From: Domibacillus indicus
Lineage (GTDB): Bacteria > Bacillota > Bacilli > Bacillales > Domibacillaceae
Reading direction: 5' to 3'
NCBI RefSeq assembly: GCF_023715895.1
Contig: NZ_JAMBOO010000007.1
Span: forward strand, 97,987 to 161,986
Length of the DNA stretch: 64,000 nt
Below are positions 37,448 to 46,309 of the stretch, in pieces. The notes below the pieces were generated by a model. That model did not search any database, was not told where the DNA came from, and was given only the letters and a program-made list of their open reading frames with translations. Each line of letters begins with the position of its first letter. Position 1 is the stretch's first letter. A program made the position numbers and the translations under genes.

Positions 37448-38227
37448 TTACACCCTCGTCTTTGTCGATTTCACCTCTACAGCTCCGCTGCCGCGCCGTA
37501 CTCTCTCTACAAATACTTGAAGGGCAAAGACAGGCAGAACCATTTGTCTTTTTATTCTTTTCGGCTCACATAAGAGGCGGTAAAACCATTCTAATCCTAA
37601 TTTCCGAAACAATTCAGGTGCTCTGCAGATTCGCCCCGATAAAATATCAAAACTGCCGCCGACGCCAATCATCACCGTTGCACCGAGTTCATTTTTAAAC
37701 CGATGAATAAATTCCTCCTGCTTCGGGTTACCCGCACCGACTAATAAAAGATCCGGTTTCTCACGGGAGATCCGTTCCACAATGAGACGTTCCTCGTCGG
37801 AGTCTTTTTCAAAATAGCCGTGGTGTGTACCCATAACCCGAGCATGGCCATATAGGTCTGTTAGTTTCTCGCCCGCAGCTGCCACTACGTCTTCCGTACT
37901 TCCGAGCAAGAACAATTTTGTGGCCGCGCCTGTATGTTCCCTGTGCTCAAGCAGGGCATGAATCATATCATACCCCCCCACTCGCTCTTTTAAGGAATAT
38001 CCTAATATTTTAGACGCATAGATAATACCGATGCCATCAGGTGTAATCATATCAGCAGCAGAAATCACCTCATAAAAGCTTGAATCCTTTCTGGCTTTCA
38101 TGACGATTTCCGGATTGGCCGTTACAATAAAAGTTGGAAGAGCTTTTTCCATTCTTTCGTTCGTCCAGCGTACTGCTTCAGTCATGTTATTTTCCGCAAA
38201 CGGAACAGATAAAATTTTCAGCACCAA
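37448..38227 (-). CDS. tagA: N-acetylglucosaminyldiphosphoundecaprenol N-acetylmannosaminyltransferase
   Basis: 259 residues (B. subtilis TagA is 256). WecG/TagA/CpsF fold with T-A-N-P-E-I-V-M, T-P-D-G-I-G-I-I-Y, G-A-G-N-P-K-Q-E-E-F-I and G-V-G-G-S-F-D-I-L-S-G. It adds ManNAc to GlcNAc-PP-lipid, the committed step of wall teichoic acid linkage unit synthesis, followed by TagB. TTG/GTG start region with AAAGGGTGGG. Confidence 0.94.
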   Translation of the reverse strand: MVLKILSVPFAENNMTEAVRWTNERMEKALPTFIVTANPEIVMKARKDSSFYEVISAADMITPDGIGIIYASKILGYSLKERVGGYDMIHALLEHREHTGAATKLFLLGSTEDVVAAAGEKLTDLYGHARVMGTHHGYFEKDSDEERLIVERISREKPDLLLVGAGNPKQEEFIHRFKNELGATVMIGVGGSFDILSGRICRAPELFRKLGLEWFYRLLCEPKRIKRQMVLPVFALQVFVERVRRGSGAVEVKSTKTRV

Positions 38228-38323
38228 AAACCCACCCTTTGAATAAATTTCGTATTTGTAGCCGATAGTATTGGCTAAACGCCTGCAAAATATGTCTCAA
38301 AGGCTGTCATCCACTTTTGAGAT

Positions 38324-38359
38324 AAAAAAACCGCCCATCCAGCTGGACAGACGGTTTTT
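38324..38359 (-). terminator. terminator-like hairpin in the tagA upstream region
   Basis: AAAAACCG ... CGGTTTTT with an internal TCCAGCTGGA palindrome, T7 on the minus strand. It lies about 100 bp before tagA and 130 bp after the terminator of the SLH gene, so any transcript starting between them meets it before tagA. Confidence 0.7.
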
Positions 38360-38435
38360 AAGAGTATGGGCCGCAGTTGCTCTTAAAGAAAGACTGCCTG
38401 CACACTTTTTTGATGAAAAATCGTGCTCCTTTCAC
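38358..38435 (-). CDS. possible 25-codon leader peptide upstream of tagA
   Basis: GTG start, reading V-K-G-A-R-F-F-I-K-K-V-C-R-Q-S-F-F-K-S-N-C-G-P-Y, ending at the tagA-leader hairpin. An internal GTG follows AAAGGAG at a distance of about 20 nt, so the ribosome site is poor. Basic and cysteine-containing. Position next to a terminator fits a leader peptide, but it may be chance. Confidence 0.25.
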   Translation of the reverse strand: MKGARFFIKKVCRQSFFKSNCGPYS

Positions 38436-38460
38436 GGTTCAGTGCCGTTTTGGACAAATA

Positions 38461-38490
38461 AAAAAAAGCCCAAAACGTTTGGGCTTTTTT
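38461..38490 (-). terminator. terminator of the SLH protein gene
   Basis: AAAAAAGCCCAAA / TTTGGGCTTTTTT with a 3-nt loop, 7 bp after the stop at 38497. Symmetrical, so possibly bidirectional. Confidence 0.9.
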
Positions 38491-38496
38491 GTCTGC

Positions 38497-39483
38497 TTAT
38501 TCTGCTGCTTTCGTTGCAGGAAGACCTGCTGTGTGTGCAAATGAAGAATCCGCATTTGCACTTGAAGTTGTCTTCACAGCTGTGAAATCAAATGCTGCTT
38601 TTGCTTCGGATTCAAAGTCTTCAACAATCATCGTTCCTTTTTTGCCTGTTAAGGATACACCTGCATGGTTGATCACTAAAGCTTTGCGGTCGGCTGTAAG
38701 AGAATAAGAAGCAGGTTCGAATTCCTCTAGACTTCCATCGCTGTACTGAACACTGAAATACAGGTATGCTGCTACATCAGCTGCTGTATAGTCTGCCGGC
38801 ACCGCTTCTGTCAGATTAATTTTCGTTTGTGTGGCAGAAGTCACTTGTACATTTGCAACCACTGGGAAATAAGAATTTTCAACAACAAAGAGATACGTTC
38901 CATATAACAAATTGGCAAATTCGCCGCGCGTAATATTTAAGTTCGTGCCGTATGATGTGCTCGTCTTGCCTGATGTAACCCCTGTTCCGTAAAGAGCTTC
39001 AACATAAGGCTTGAATACGCCGCCAACATCCGTAAATGGTGTCTGCTCTGCATAATCCTCCAGCTCAAATGCCGTTACAAGGAATTTAGCCATTGCACCG
39101 CGGCTGAGAGACAATTCCGGCTTGAATTCCGTTTTGGTTACACCTGAAATCACTCCGATTTCAGCAAGTGCGTTAACCGATCCTCTTACACGAGTATTTA
39201 AATCTTTAAATCCAGCGTCTGGTGCGCTTTCTGTATCAAGCATCAGCATATTCGCTAAAATAACCGCCGCATCGCCCCGTGTTAACGTTTGGCTCGTACC
39301 GAATTTTGTAGCCGAAATCCCATTGACTACTTCAATATCATATAAAAAGCTGACCGCTTCATCGTACCGGCTTCCTACATCCGTAAAAGGATGGCTGGTC
39401 TCCGCCGCGCTCGCTGGAATGGCTAAACTAGAAATCGCTACTGTAGTGGCTGTGGCAGCCGTAAATAAAGAAAGTTTTTTCAA
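38497..39483 (-). CDS. S-layer homology (SLH) domain surface protein
   Basis: 328 residues. Signal peptide M-K-K-L-S-L-F-T ... P-A-S-A-A-E (cleavage near 27). Three SLH domains follow (about 29-85, 90-148, 150-205), each with the F-T-D-V/F-K-D-L opening and T-R-G/S-R-G-A turn. The remaining ~120 residues form a strand-rich domain with no recognised family. SLH triplets bind pyruvylated secondary wall polymer, so it is displayed on the cell surface. No large S-layer gene is seen nearby. Confidence 0.92.
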   Translation of the reverse strand: MKKLSLFTAATATTVAISSLAIPASAAETSHPFTDVGSRYDEAVSFLYDIEVVNGISATKFGTSQTLTRGDAAVILANMLMLDTESAPDAGFKDLNTRVRGSVNALAEIGVISGVTKTEFKPELSLSRGAMAKFLVTAFELEDYAEQTPFTDVGGVFKPYVEALYGTGVTSGKTSTSYGTNLNITRGEFANLLYGTYLFVVENSYFPVVANVQVTSATQTKINLTEAVPADYTAADVAAYLYFSVQYSDGSLEEFEPASYSLTADRKALVINHAGVSLTGKKGTMIVEDFESEAKAAFDFTAVKTTSSANADSSFAHTAGLPATKAAE

Positions 39484-39699
39484 AGGGGTATCTCCTATTC
39501 TGCAAATTTATTAAAATGATTCTAGCACTTTCCAAAAATACAGTAAATAGGTAGAGAGACAGATAATATTGTATGAGTATCCTTAAGTTGGATAATCTAC
39601 AATCAACTCTGCAAATATAATGGAATTAACTGCATTTACAGTCAATATAATCTTCTATGCTTATCATTTTCCATAATAAATAGGAAACCCTATTTGTAT

Positions 39700-39897
39700 T
39701 TAATCTAAATCGCTCCCACACCAAGGACAATATTGAATTGCAATAATCGAGCTGCCCCCGTCGTGAATAATGATTCCAAACTCCCTGCCATCCTTATCAC
39801 AGTAGACAAGCTGATCAGGACAGTCGAAGGGATTTTCATGAACATTACATTTAAAAGAAGCATGATACTTCATGTCTTCACAGCAATAGGTTTTCAT
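39700..39897 (-). CDS. small cysteine-rich protein (DUF6980-like)
   Basis: 65 residues from the ATG at 39897; a GTG at 39906 is the alternative. Begins M-K-T-Y-C-C-E-D-M and ends C-P-W-C-G-S-D-L-D, with two more cysteines between, so it probably binds zinc. The function is unknown. Downstream of the right end of the tnpB element: the element's guide region would lie just before this gene's start. Confidence 0.7.
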   Translation of the reverse strand: MKTYCCEDMKYHASFKCNVHENPFDCPDQLVYCDKDGREFGIIIHDGGSSIIAIQYCPWCGSDLD

Positions 39898-39927
39898 TTG
39901 CTCCACATCCTATTTTTTAATTAAACT

Positions 39928-40132
39928 TTGACACTCCCACGGCTAAAGCCGCAAGCCCTTCACCTTGCGGTGAGACGGGTGGGATTCTGAAGTACGAACG
40001 CGTTCCCAGTCCATTTCTGTTTAGAACTCGCCTTCAGTTAAGGGCGGTGTCATCAGCCCATCCTGCTTCGTTTTGTATACCTTCGGCATACATGTACCTT
40101 ACAGGCGGTCCTGCTGTTACCACAGGACTAGG
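39928..40132 (-). ncRNA. predicted omega (re)RNA scaffold, family 3 copy 1
   Basis: 205-bp right end after tnpB with several small hairpins (GTATGCCGAAGGTATAC, CACCGC-AAGGTG, GCGG-type stems). In studied TnpB systems this region, with the end of tnpB, forms the guide RNA, whose last ~16-20 nt come from flanking host DNA (here below 39928). Prediction by analogy and by its conservation. Confidence 0.5.
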
Positions 40133-41212
40133 TTAAGCTGCTTGCTTGTTTTTCTTTTTTGAAAGGCCGCTGATGGCTTTCGAAATATTAATGGACGCGT
40201 TGGCATCAGAGTGAAGTGTATATTGACATTTGACACACGAAAACATGTGTCTTTTTCGATTCTTTTTATCAACATGACCACATTTACACGTTTGGGAAGT
40301 GTGATGTGGATTCACGTACTCGACTTGAATACCAGCCATTTTTGCTTTGTATTCAATAAACGTTTGAAGCTGATAGTGAGACCAGGAGTGCAGATTTCTT
40401 CCAGCTTCTTTTTTTGATTTTGCTTTGTAGCGAATACCCGTCAAATCTTCCATTCGAATGCAGCGAACACCGTTCTCTGCAGCAAAATTCACGATTTGCC
40501 GGCTCATTTTATGATTTAGATTTTTCATCCACTGTGATTCTTTGTTTTTAGATTTTTTAATAATGGATAGAAGCTTTAACTTTCCTAGCTTTTTTCTTCT
40601 TGAAGAAAATGTTCTTCGAATGAAAGCAGCCTCGTTTCCGCGAAAGAAGAGCGTTTTCGTACCCACCGAGGCAACAGCTAAATAGTTCAGACCTACATCG
40701 ACGCCCATCACTTTTGAAGAAGAAGTAGCTCGTTTTGGCTCAAATGAAATAGAAAGCGAGATATACCATTTGCCTTTTTTCTCATACAGCTCAGCGGCTC
40801 CTTGTTTTGCCTGCCCGGAAAGAATTTTATCCAGCCAGTGCTGCTGATACACTTCTGCGATAACCGGCACACCAATTCTCTTTTCTAACGTAGGGAAAGA
40901 CAGCTTATATAAACTGTTTTCCTTTTCGATAGCGAGGTTTTGATTATTAAAACCGCACCAAAAACGGCGAAACGTTTTTGCTTTTTGATTCTTTTTCTTG
41001 GATTTCACTTCACGGATGGTCTGATTCACCACTGCCGAAGGCAGTTTTTCTTGAGAAAAAAGCTTGTAGACCTTAGACGTTGCTTTAGACAGTTCTTCAT
41101 AACTTAGCAGCCAGTTTGAAAAAGAAGTGTTTAATTCGGTCATTTTTTGATACATCTGTTTCTTTGTTTCCGTTGGTTTCATCAGCTCTAACTTCAATGA
41201 AATAATTTCCAT
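40133..41212 (-). CDS. tnpB: TnpB RNA-guided nuclease, family 3, copy 1
   Basis: 359 residues. RuvC: D in M-G-V-D-V-G-L-N-Y, E in R-M-E-D-L-T-G, D in L-H-S-D-A-N-A-S. Zinc ribbon C-K-C-G-H ... C-V-K-C complete. About 50 of 359 residues differ from copy 2. All catalytic positions are kept although the element lacks a visible left end, so the nuclease may still be made. Start ATG at 41212 lacks the AAAGGAGG site that copy 2 has. Confidence 0.92.
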   Translation of the reverse strand: MEIISLKLELMKPTETKKQMYQKMTELNTSFSNWLLSYEELSKATSKVYKLFSQEKLPSAVVNQTIREVKSKKKNQKAKTFRRFWCGFNNQNLAIEKENSLYKLSFPTLEKRIGVPVIAEVYQQHWLDKILSGQAKQGAAELYEKKGKWYISLSISFEPKRATSSSKVMGVDVGLNYLAVASVGTKTLFFRGNEAAFIRRTFSSRRKKLGKLKLLSIIKKSKNKESQWMKNLNHKMSRQIVNFAAENGVRCIRMEDLTGIRYKAKSKKEAGRNLHSWSHYQLQTFIEYKAKMAGIQVEYVNPHHTSQTCKCGHVDKKNRKRHMFSCVKCQYTLHSDANASINISKAISGLSKKKNKQAA

Positions 41213-41293
41213 CTATGAGCCTTATTTCCAATTTTCTTTTATAGAACAAGCATACCAAATGGGTGTTCTATACGCAAATAATAAAATTAAAAA

Positions 41294-41332
41294 ACGAAAA
41301 AAGCACCTGGAAGCTCCAGGCGCTTTTTATTT
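41294..41332. terminator. terminator of the TerC-family gene
   Basis: AAAAAGC-CCTGG-AAGCT-CCAGG-GCTTTTT hairpin, 10 bp past the terC-type gene's stop, with A/T runs on both sides. Confidence 0.88.
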
Positions 41333-41341
41333 TCTATATTA

Positions 41342-42094
41342 TTAGTTCCCGCTTTTAAGTTTTTCAGGCTGCCCTTTAGATAAAAACCAGCCGCCTAAAG
41401 CAATCAGAACCATCACGGACCAGAAAATCGTTTTCCAAATAGGTCCTTCAACGAAATCATGAGAAATGAGATGTACAGCCGGGTGTGCAAGGGTATGCAT
41501 CAATAGCTTGACCCCAACCCAGCCTACCAGCACCATTGCCGCCGTTTCAAGGCTTGGACGCTTAACAAGTAACTCAACGAAAAAGCCGGCTGCAAATTTA
41601 ATGACGATCAGGCCAGCAAGCGCCCCAAGAACAATGACAATAAACTTGGCGCCATCCATACCGCCAATAGCACCGATCGGTGTATCGGGCAAAGCCAGAA
41701 CTAGCGCTACAGCTGCTAAAATCGAATCGATCGCAAAGGCAATATCCGCTAACGCAATTTGTGCCACTGTTGCGCGGTAGCTTTTCACTTTCTTTTCTTT
41801 TTCGTGACCCTTATTCTTTTTAAGCAGGTGTTTTAAGGCAATAAAAATTAAATAAGCGGCTCCGATAGCTTGTACCTGCCAAACATGGAAAAGAAACGAA
41901 ATAAGAAAAATCGCTCCAATCCTGAATACAAAAGCTAACATCAGCCCTATATTAATCGCTTTTTTCTGCTGCTCTGCCGGCAGGTTTTTAGCCATGACCG
42001 CTAAAACCAGGGCGTTATCAGCCGATAGAACACCTTCTAGAAGGATTAAAACAATTAAAATCCATCCATACTCTAACAACAAAGACGTGTCCAT
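41342..42094 (-). CDS. TerC-family integral membrane protein (YceF/YkoY-like)
   Basis: 250 residues with about seven hydrophobic helices and the paired acidic motifs E-G-V-L-S-A-D-N-A-L (residues ~20-29) and D-I-A-F-A-I-D-S-I (about 115-123) of TerC proteins. Bacillus homologues export or handle manganese, often helping metallation of secreted proteins. No yybP-ykoY manganese riboswitch motif could be found in its leader. GGGAGGGA ribosome site. Confidence 0.88.
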   Translation of the reverse strand: MDTSLLLEYGWILIVLILLEGVLSADNALVLAVMAKNLPAEQQKKAINIGLMLAFVFRIGAIFLISFLFHVWQVQAIGAAYLIFIALKHLLKKNKGHEKEKKVKSYRATVAQIALADIAFAIDSILAAVALVLALPDTPIGAIGGMDGAKFIVIVLGALAGLIVIKFAAGFFVELLVKRPSLETAAMVLVGWVGVKLLMHTLAHPAVHLISHDFVEGPIWKTIFWSVMVLIALGGWFLSKGQPEKLKSGN

Positions 42095-42444
42095 AATTCC
42101 CTCCCTATAATAACCTATGAAAATAGTTTAAACACTTTTAAATTTTAGTATAAAACACATTATTTGTGAAATGGTTCACGGAAAATTTTTCACATAAATA
42201 TACATACCCTTTTAATATGACCGACTGGGAAAGTATTAAACTTGAAACAGATACTTTTCACGCATTGTTCATTTATTGAATAGCAGGAATGTGCCTGTTC
42301 CCCATATGCAGCAAACGAATTGCCAAGCAGTAAGATCTATCCTTTTATCCAATTCAGCATGAACGGATCAAGGACAAGCACTTTTTTCTCGTGTTTGTAA
42401 TACGCTAAACTGATTATTAAAAAATAAAAATGGGAGGGTCGAGG
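42095..42444. other. intergenic region between divergent terC-type and LysM genes
   Basis: A/T-rich, presumably with both promoters; no element identified with confidence. Confidence 0.4.
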
Positions 42445-44259
42445 ATGCAGCTTTTTTACACAGTCCGCCCTGGGGACACGCTTTATCAGCTCGCAAGGCG
42501 ATGGCAGCTGCCGCTTGAGTCTCTAATTGCTGCCAGTCACTTAAAGGCGCCTTATACGATTTATGTCGGGCAGCAGCTTTCTGTTCCTCCTGGTGTTGAT
42601 ACGATTCGCGTTGAGCCGGGGGATACCGTTTTCGGCATTGCTCAATTTTTCGGCATTCCGCAATCGTTGATTATTGAAGCCAATCAGCTTCGCCCTCCTT
42701 ATACGATTCAAGTCGGACAATTGCTACAAGTCCCCCAGGGCGCACCTTATTATGTTGTGCAGCCTGGAGATACGCTATTTGACATTGCCAGAAGATTTAA
42801 CGTAGTAACAGGAGGACGCATTAATACAGAGTTGATCCGAAGAGCCAATCACCTTCCGTCTGATAGACTGCTGCCTGGGATGAGACTGCATATCCCTTAT
42901 GCGCCTCCGGGCGATGATGGCTTTATTGCCTACACCTCTAATCGTGAAGGAACGTATGACATATGGCTTTATAACCCAAACAACGGGGAAAGTGCACGGG
43001 TGACCACAGGGTTAGGAGAAGCTTTTTCAATCCCCTTTTGGTCACCAGACAGTCAGAAAATTGCTTTTGTCGGAAAAAACAACATTCTCTATGTTATCCA
43101 CTTAATGGAGAGAACCGTTTCCCGTATTGATCAATTTGAAGAAGGGCTGGGCATTTACCCCAGTTGGTCACCAGATAGCCAAACGCTAGCGTATACAAAC
43201 CAAAATCAGATTATCTTATACCCTCTTTCCACCCATCAACCCCAAAAAATAAATGAGCCTGGTGCAACGGATGTCCAATGGTTTGAAGGCGGAGCGGAGC
43301 TGCTGTTTCAAGCACCGGATGCATCGGGAACGAGCCAGCTTTACCGTATAAGAAGCGATGGCTCACATAAACGCCAAATTACCCAAAACACTGGCGGGCC
43401 GCTTCACAATGTACGCCTTTCTCCTGATGATGCATACGTCTTATTCACCACTCCTGGTGTCAGTATCTCTCTGATTTATACGCTGGAACTCTCTACAGGC
43501 AGAATATTTGAAATAAAAGGCGGACCGCTTGCGAAAAACTATTTTCCGGTATGGTCCCCTGATTCATCAACGATTGCTTACAGTGCTACTGCCTTTGAAG
43601 AAGCCGGGTATTTTTCGTTAATTCGAACGTCTGGAAAACAAGGGGAAAACGACCGGACAAAAGCTCTTTCTAATTGCTTTGCCACTCCTGTCACATGGTC
43701 GCCAAACGGCCGAAAAGTTGCTTATCTGTCAGGATGCAGCACTGAGGAAATCGCGGATGAGATGTGGGTGGTAGATATCCAGCACCCCGTTCCAATCCAG
43801 CTTGTAAAAGGGGCTTTTATTACCGCTTTACAATGGTCTCCTGCGCCACGTTTGCCGCTGACAAAAACATTCACAAATTCTTCCTATCGCGTTCAATTTC
43901 AATACCCTTCTCATTGGAAAAAAGTAAGCGATGAGCGGTATGAAGGCCCAGACGGTTTCTTTCAAATATCCGCTATTGCTTCAGAGGAAGCGATTCATGA
44001 AGTCTGCCGTAACGAAGCCTTTCACCCGTTACAGCCATACGGCTCCGCGCCTAGAATCATTCATACAAAAATCCAGCAGCAGGAAGCCTGCTTGATTTTC
44101 CCATCAGAGGACCAGCCTCCGGAAATGAACGGGCAGGCCGCTTTGATTGTCCGCTATCCAAAGCCGGTGCAGATTGAAGGAACGACTTACAACTATTTTA
44201 TTCTCTGGGCTGATCAGCAGCATGTAAATCAATTAAGTACGTCCCTCCGGTTTCTATAA
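42445..44259 (+). CDS. LysM (x3) protein with TolB-like beta-propeller
   Basis: 604 residues from the ATG at 42445 (GGGAGGG upstream). Three LysM repeats in the first ~150 residues, each with an opening such as Y-T-V-R-P-G-D-T-L-Y-Q-L-A and P-Y-T-I-x-V-G-Q; they bind peptidoglycan-type glycans. Then six or so PD40/TolB propeller repeats with F-W-S-P-D-S-Q-K-I-A-F or W-S-P-D-S-Q-T-L-A-Y. A C-terminal domain of about 150 residues (from T-K-T-F-T-N-S-S-Y-R-V-Q-F) ends the protein. There is no signal peptide, so it could be a spore or mother-cell protein, as with other signal-less LysM proteins of Bacillus. Confidence 0.85.
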   Translation: MQLFYTVRPGDTLYQLARRWQLPLESLIAASHLKAPYTIYVGQQLSVPPGVDTIRVEPGDTVFGIAQFFGIPQSLIIEANQLRPPYTIQVGQLLQVPQGAPYYVVQPGDTLFDIARRFNVVTGGRINTELIRRANHLPSDRLLPGMRLHIPYAPPGDDGFIAYTSNREGTYDIWLYNPNNGESARVTTGLGEAFSIPFWSPDSQKIAFVGKNNILYVIHLMERTVSRIDQFEEGLGIYPSWSPDSQTLAYTNQNQIILYPLSTHQPQKINEPGATDVQWFEGGAELLFQAPDASGTSQLYRIRSDGSHKRQITQNTGGPLHNVRLSPDDAYVLFTTPGVSISLIYTLELSTGRIFEIKGGPLAKNYFPVWSPDSSTIAYSATAFEEAGYFSLIRTSGKQGENDRTKALSNCFATPVTWSPNGRKVAYLSGCSTEEIADEMWVVDIQHPVPIQLVKGAFITALQWSPAPRLPLTKTFTNSSYRVQFQYPSHWKKVSDERYEGPDGFFQISAIASEEAIHEVCRNEAFHPLQPYGSAPRIIHTKIQQQEACLIFPSEDQPPEMNGQAALIVRYPKPVQIEGTTYNYFILWADQQHVNQLSTSLRFL

Positions 44260-44263
44260 AAAA

Positions 44264-44306
44264 TAAAGGAGCGAGTCCAAATGGTTTGGACTCGCTCCTT
44301 TTCTTT
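44264..44306. terminator. bidirectional terminator after the LysM protein gene
   Basis: 17-bp perfect stem AAAGGAGCGAGTCCAAA / TTTGGACTCGCTCCTTT, 3-nt loop, T-rich tail; shared with the convergent permease gene. Confidence 0.93.
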
Positions 44307-44320
44307 TTTGCATTCTGTTT

Positions 44321-45715
44321 TTAAATGGTCATTTGCTTTTTTTCTTTTGAAACGGCATCTGCTGACCGTGTGTTTCTTTTCAAAAAGAAAGAACCGACAA
44401 CTAAAACCGCGATCAACAGTGTTAAGAAGAACTGGGATCGAAGAGAATCAATAAATGCCATTGCGATAAAAATAGCCGAAATCGCTAGAATAGTTGCATA
44501 CGTCAAATACGGAAACAGCCACATTCTGATGCGCAACGCGCCTGGATTTTCTTTCTCATATTTGCGTCTCAGGCGCAGTTGTGAAAAAGCAATAACAAGA
44601 TAAACAAGTAGCGCTACTCCCCCGGAAGCGTTTACTAAGAAAAGAAAGATCTTATCCGGAGACAAATAGTTGAATGCCACACTGATGTAAGAAATAACGG
44701 TACAGCCTAAGATCGCCTGAACGGGTACGCCTTTTTTATTAATTTTTAAGAACATGCGAGGCGCGTCTCCATTTTGCGCCATTGTAAGCAGCATCCGTGA
44801 ACTCGTATAAAGGCCGGAATTCAAGCAGGAAAGCACAGCAGTGAGTACGATAAAGTTCATAATTTGTGCTGCAGCTGGAATATTGACCATTTCCAATACA
44901 GATACAAACGGGCTTTTCAAAAGATCCTGGGAATCCCACGGAAGAACCGTTACCAGTACAAGAATAGAGCCCAGATAAAAAATGAGAATGCGGTAAATGA
45001 CACTATTGGTAGCCACAGTAATCGCTTTTTCAGGATCCGGCGTCTCTCCTGCAGCTGTCGCAACAATTTCGCTTCCCATAAATGAAAACATCACAAGGGT
45101 AATGCCTAGGAAAATAGAGCTGATTCCATTCGGGAAAAAGCCGCCGTGGTGTATAAGATTAGATGTTCCAGGTGATTCAATGCCTGGGAAAAATCCAAAG
45201 ATAATGGCTCCCCCGAGAATTAAAAACAGTCCAATGCTGACTACTTTGATTAATGAGAACCAATACTCAAATTCTCCAAACGATTTAACAGAGTACAAAT
45301 TTGTCAATGTTAACAAGAAAGTCAGGATCAAACTGACGGACCAGCTTGGCAAAGACGGGAACCAATATTGAATAATGTTTGCTCCGGCAATGGCTTCAAC
45401 AGCGATTACGATTACCCAGAAAAACCAATACAGCCAGCCGATTGTATAGCCTGCCCAGGGACCAAGTGCTTCTCTAGCATAGGTCGCAAACGAGCCGCTT
45501 GATGGGTTGACCATCGACATTTCTCCCAGCATGCGCATAACCAAAATGACAAGCAGGCCTGCCAGGGCGTAAGAAAAGATTGAAGCGGGGCCTGCCATAT
45601 TAATAAGTGAGCCGCTTCCTACAAACAATCCGGCTCCAATAATTCCACCTAAAGAAATCATGGTGATATGCCGAATCTTTAAATCTTTCTTTAACTCTGT
45701 TGGTGAATGGTTCAT
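44321..45715 (-). CDS. amino-acid permease, APC superfamily (AAT/GabP-like)
   Basis: 464 residues from the ATG at 45715 (AAAGGAGAG upstream); about 12 helices. Family motifs: I-S-L-G-G-I-I-G-A-G-L-F in helix 1, P-S-S-G-S-F-A-T-Y-A and G-W-L-Y-W-F-F-W. Takes up an amino acid or GABA with protons. Three tandem operator-like repeats lie in front of it at 45843-45914. Confidence 0.9.
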   Translation of the reverse strand: MNHSPTELKKDLKIRHITMISLGGIIGAGLFVGSGSLINMAGPASIFSYALAGLLVILVMRMLGEMSMVNPSSGSFATYAREALGPWAGYTIGWLYWFFWVIVIAVEAIAGANIIQYWFPSLPSWSVSLILTFLLTLTNLYSVKSFGEFEYWFSLIKVVSIGLFLILGGAIIFGFFPGIESPGTSNLIHHGGFFPNGISSIFLGITLVMFSFMGSEIVATAAGETPDPEKAITVATNSVIYRILIFYLGSILVLVTVLPWDSQDLLKSPFVSVLEMVNIPAAAQIMNFIVLTAVLSCLNSGLYTSSRMLLTMAQNGDAPRMFLKINKKGVPVQAILGCTVISYISVAFNYLSPDKIFLFLVNASGGVALLVYLVIAFSQLRLRRKYEKENPGALRIRMWLFPYLTYATILAISAIFIAMAFIDSLRSQFFLTLLIAVLVVGSFFLKRNTRSADAVSKEKKQMTI

Positions 45716-45842
45716 CTTCTCACTCTCCTTTAAATATAGAAACAGATGGTAAAAATACGTAAGCGCTTTCTTTCTTAGTTCAGCCATTCCCTTTGATCTT
45801 TTAATTTAGCAAACGATGAAATTTTGGAAAGACTGATGACAG

Positions 45843-45914
45843 TTTAAACAAATCCGTTAAACTAATTTTAAACAAATCTGTTAAATAAAATCAAGTTTAA
45901 ACAAATCTGTTTAA
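45843..45914. repeat. three tandem operator-like repeats upstream of the permease
   Basis: Three copies of TTTAAACAAATCYGTTAAA (45843-45861, 45867-45885, 45896-45914; the last reads TGTTTAAC at its end). Each has near-palindromic arms (TTTAAACA / TGTTTAA), like TetR- or MarR-type operator sites. Located 130-200 bp before the permease start. No regulator gene lies beside them. Confidence 0.7.
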
Positions 45915-46309
45915 CTGGTTACTATGATTATAAATAAATTTCCTTCATTGTAAAGCCATATCGTTATATTTTCTGACAAAGAAATTATTCATTTGGTTTT
46001 TCCCTATACAGTCAATCACTTTCTTCCCATGTCCCTTCTCCTCCCTCATATAGGTATCTTCTAGATGTAACCCGCCAACGCTTATACCTTCCTCCGCATA
46101 AAAGGTGATCAATCAATGAACGTCCTGACCAGATTATGGTAGAATACGATTAGATATCAATCTCTTCCTGCTCCCTTTTAGCTATCTTTTTTCCTCATTG
46201 TTTCTCGGAAGCTGGCGAAATCGTTTGGCTAAAAAAGCAGAAAGTACGGTTTACAAATAAAAGATGCCGTGTTGTTTTTTTTCGGCATCGAATTATAGGA
46301 GTTTGAACA
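45915..46309. other. intergenic region upstream of the C39-like gene
   Basis: Contains an inverted repeat GATGCCG / CGGCATC with a T8-bearing loop (46263-46289) 20 bp before the next start codon. Nothing else recognised. Confidence 0.45.

Larger units (their letters stand above)
39928..41270 (-). mobile_element. tnpB element, family 3, copy 1 (left end not found)
   Basis: Reads on the minus strand. Right end 39928-40132 is 205 bp, ends GTGGGAGTGTCAA like copy 2 (49186-50639) and differs from it at about 7 positions by eye. Upstream of tnpB, the left-end hairpins of copy 2 are absent: within 90 bp one reaches the terC terminator. The left boundary (about 41270) is therefore uncertain. Likely truncated and unable to move on its own. 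Confidence 0.75.

Noticed and set aside
42095..42444. yybP-ykoY manganese riboswitch before the TerC-family gene
   Set aside because: Expected because of the gene family, but the conserved GGGGAGTAG-type core is absent.
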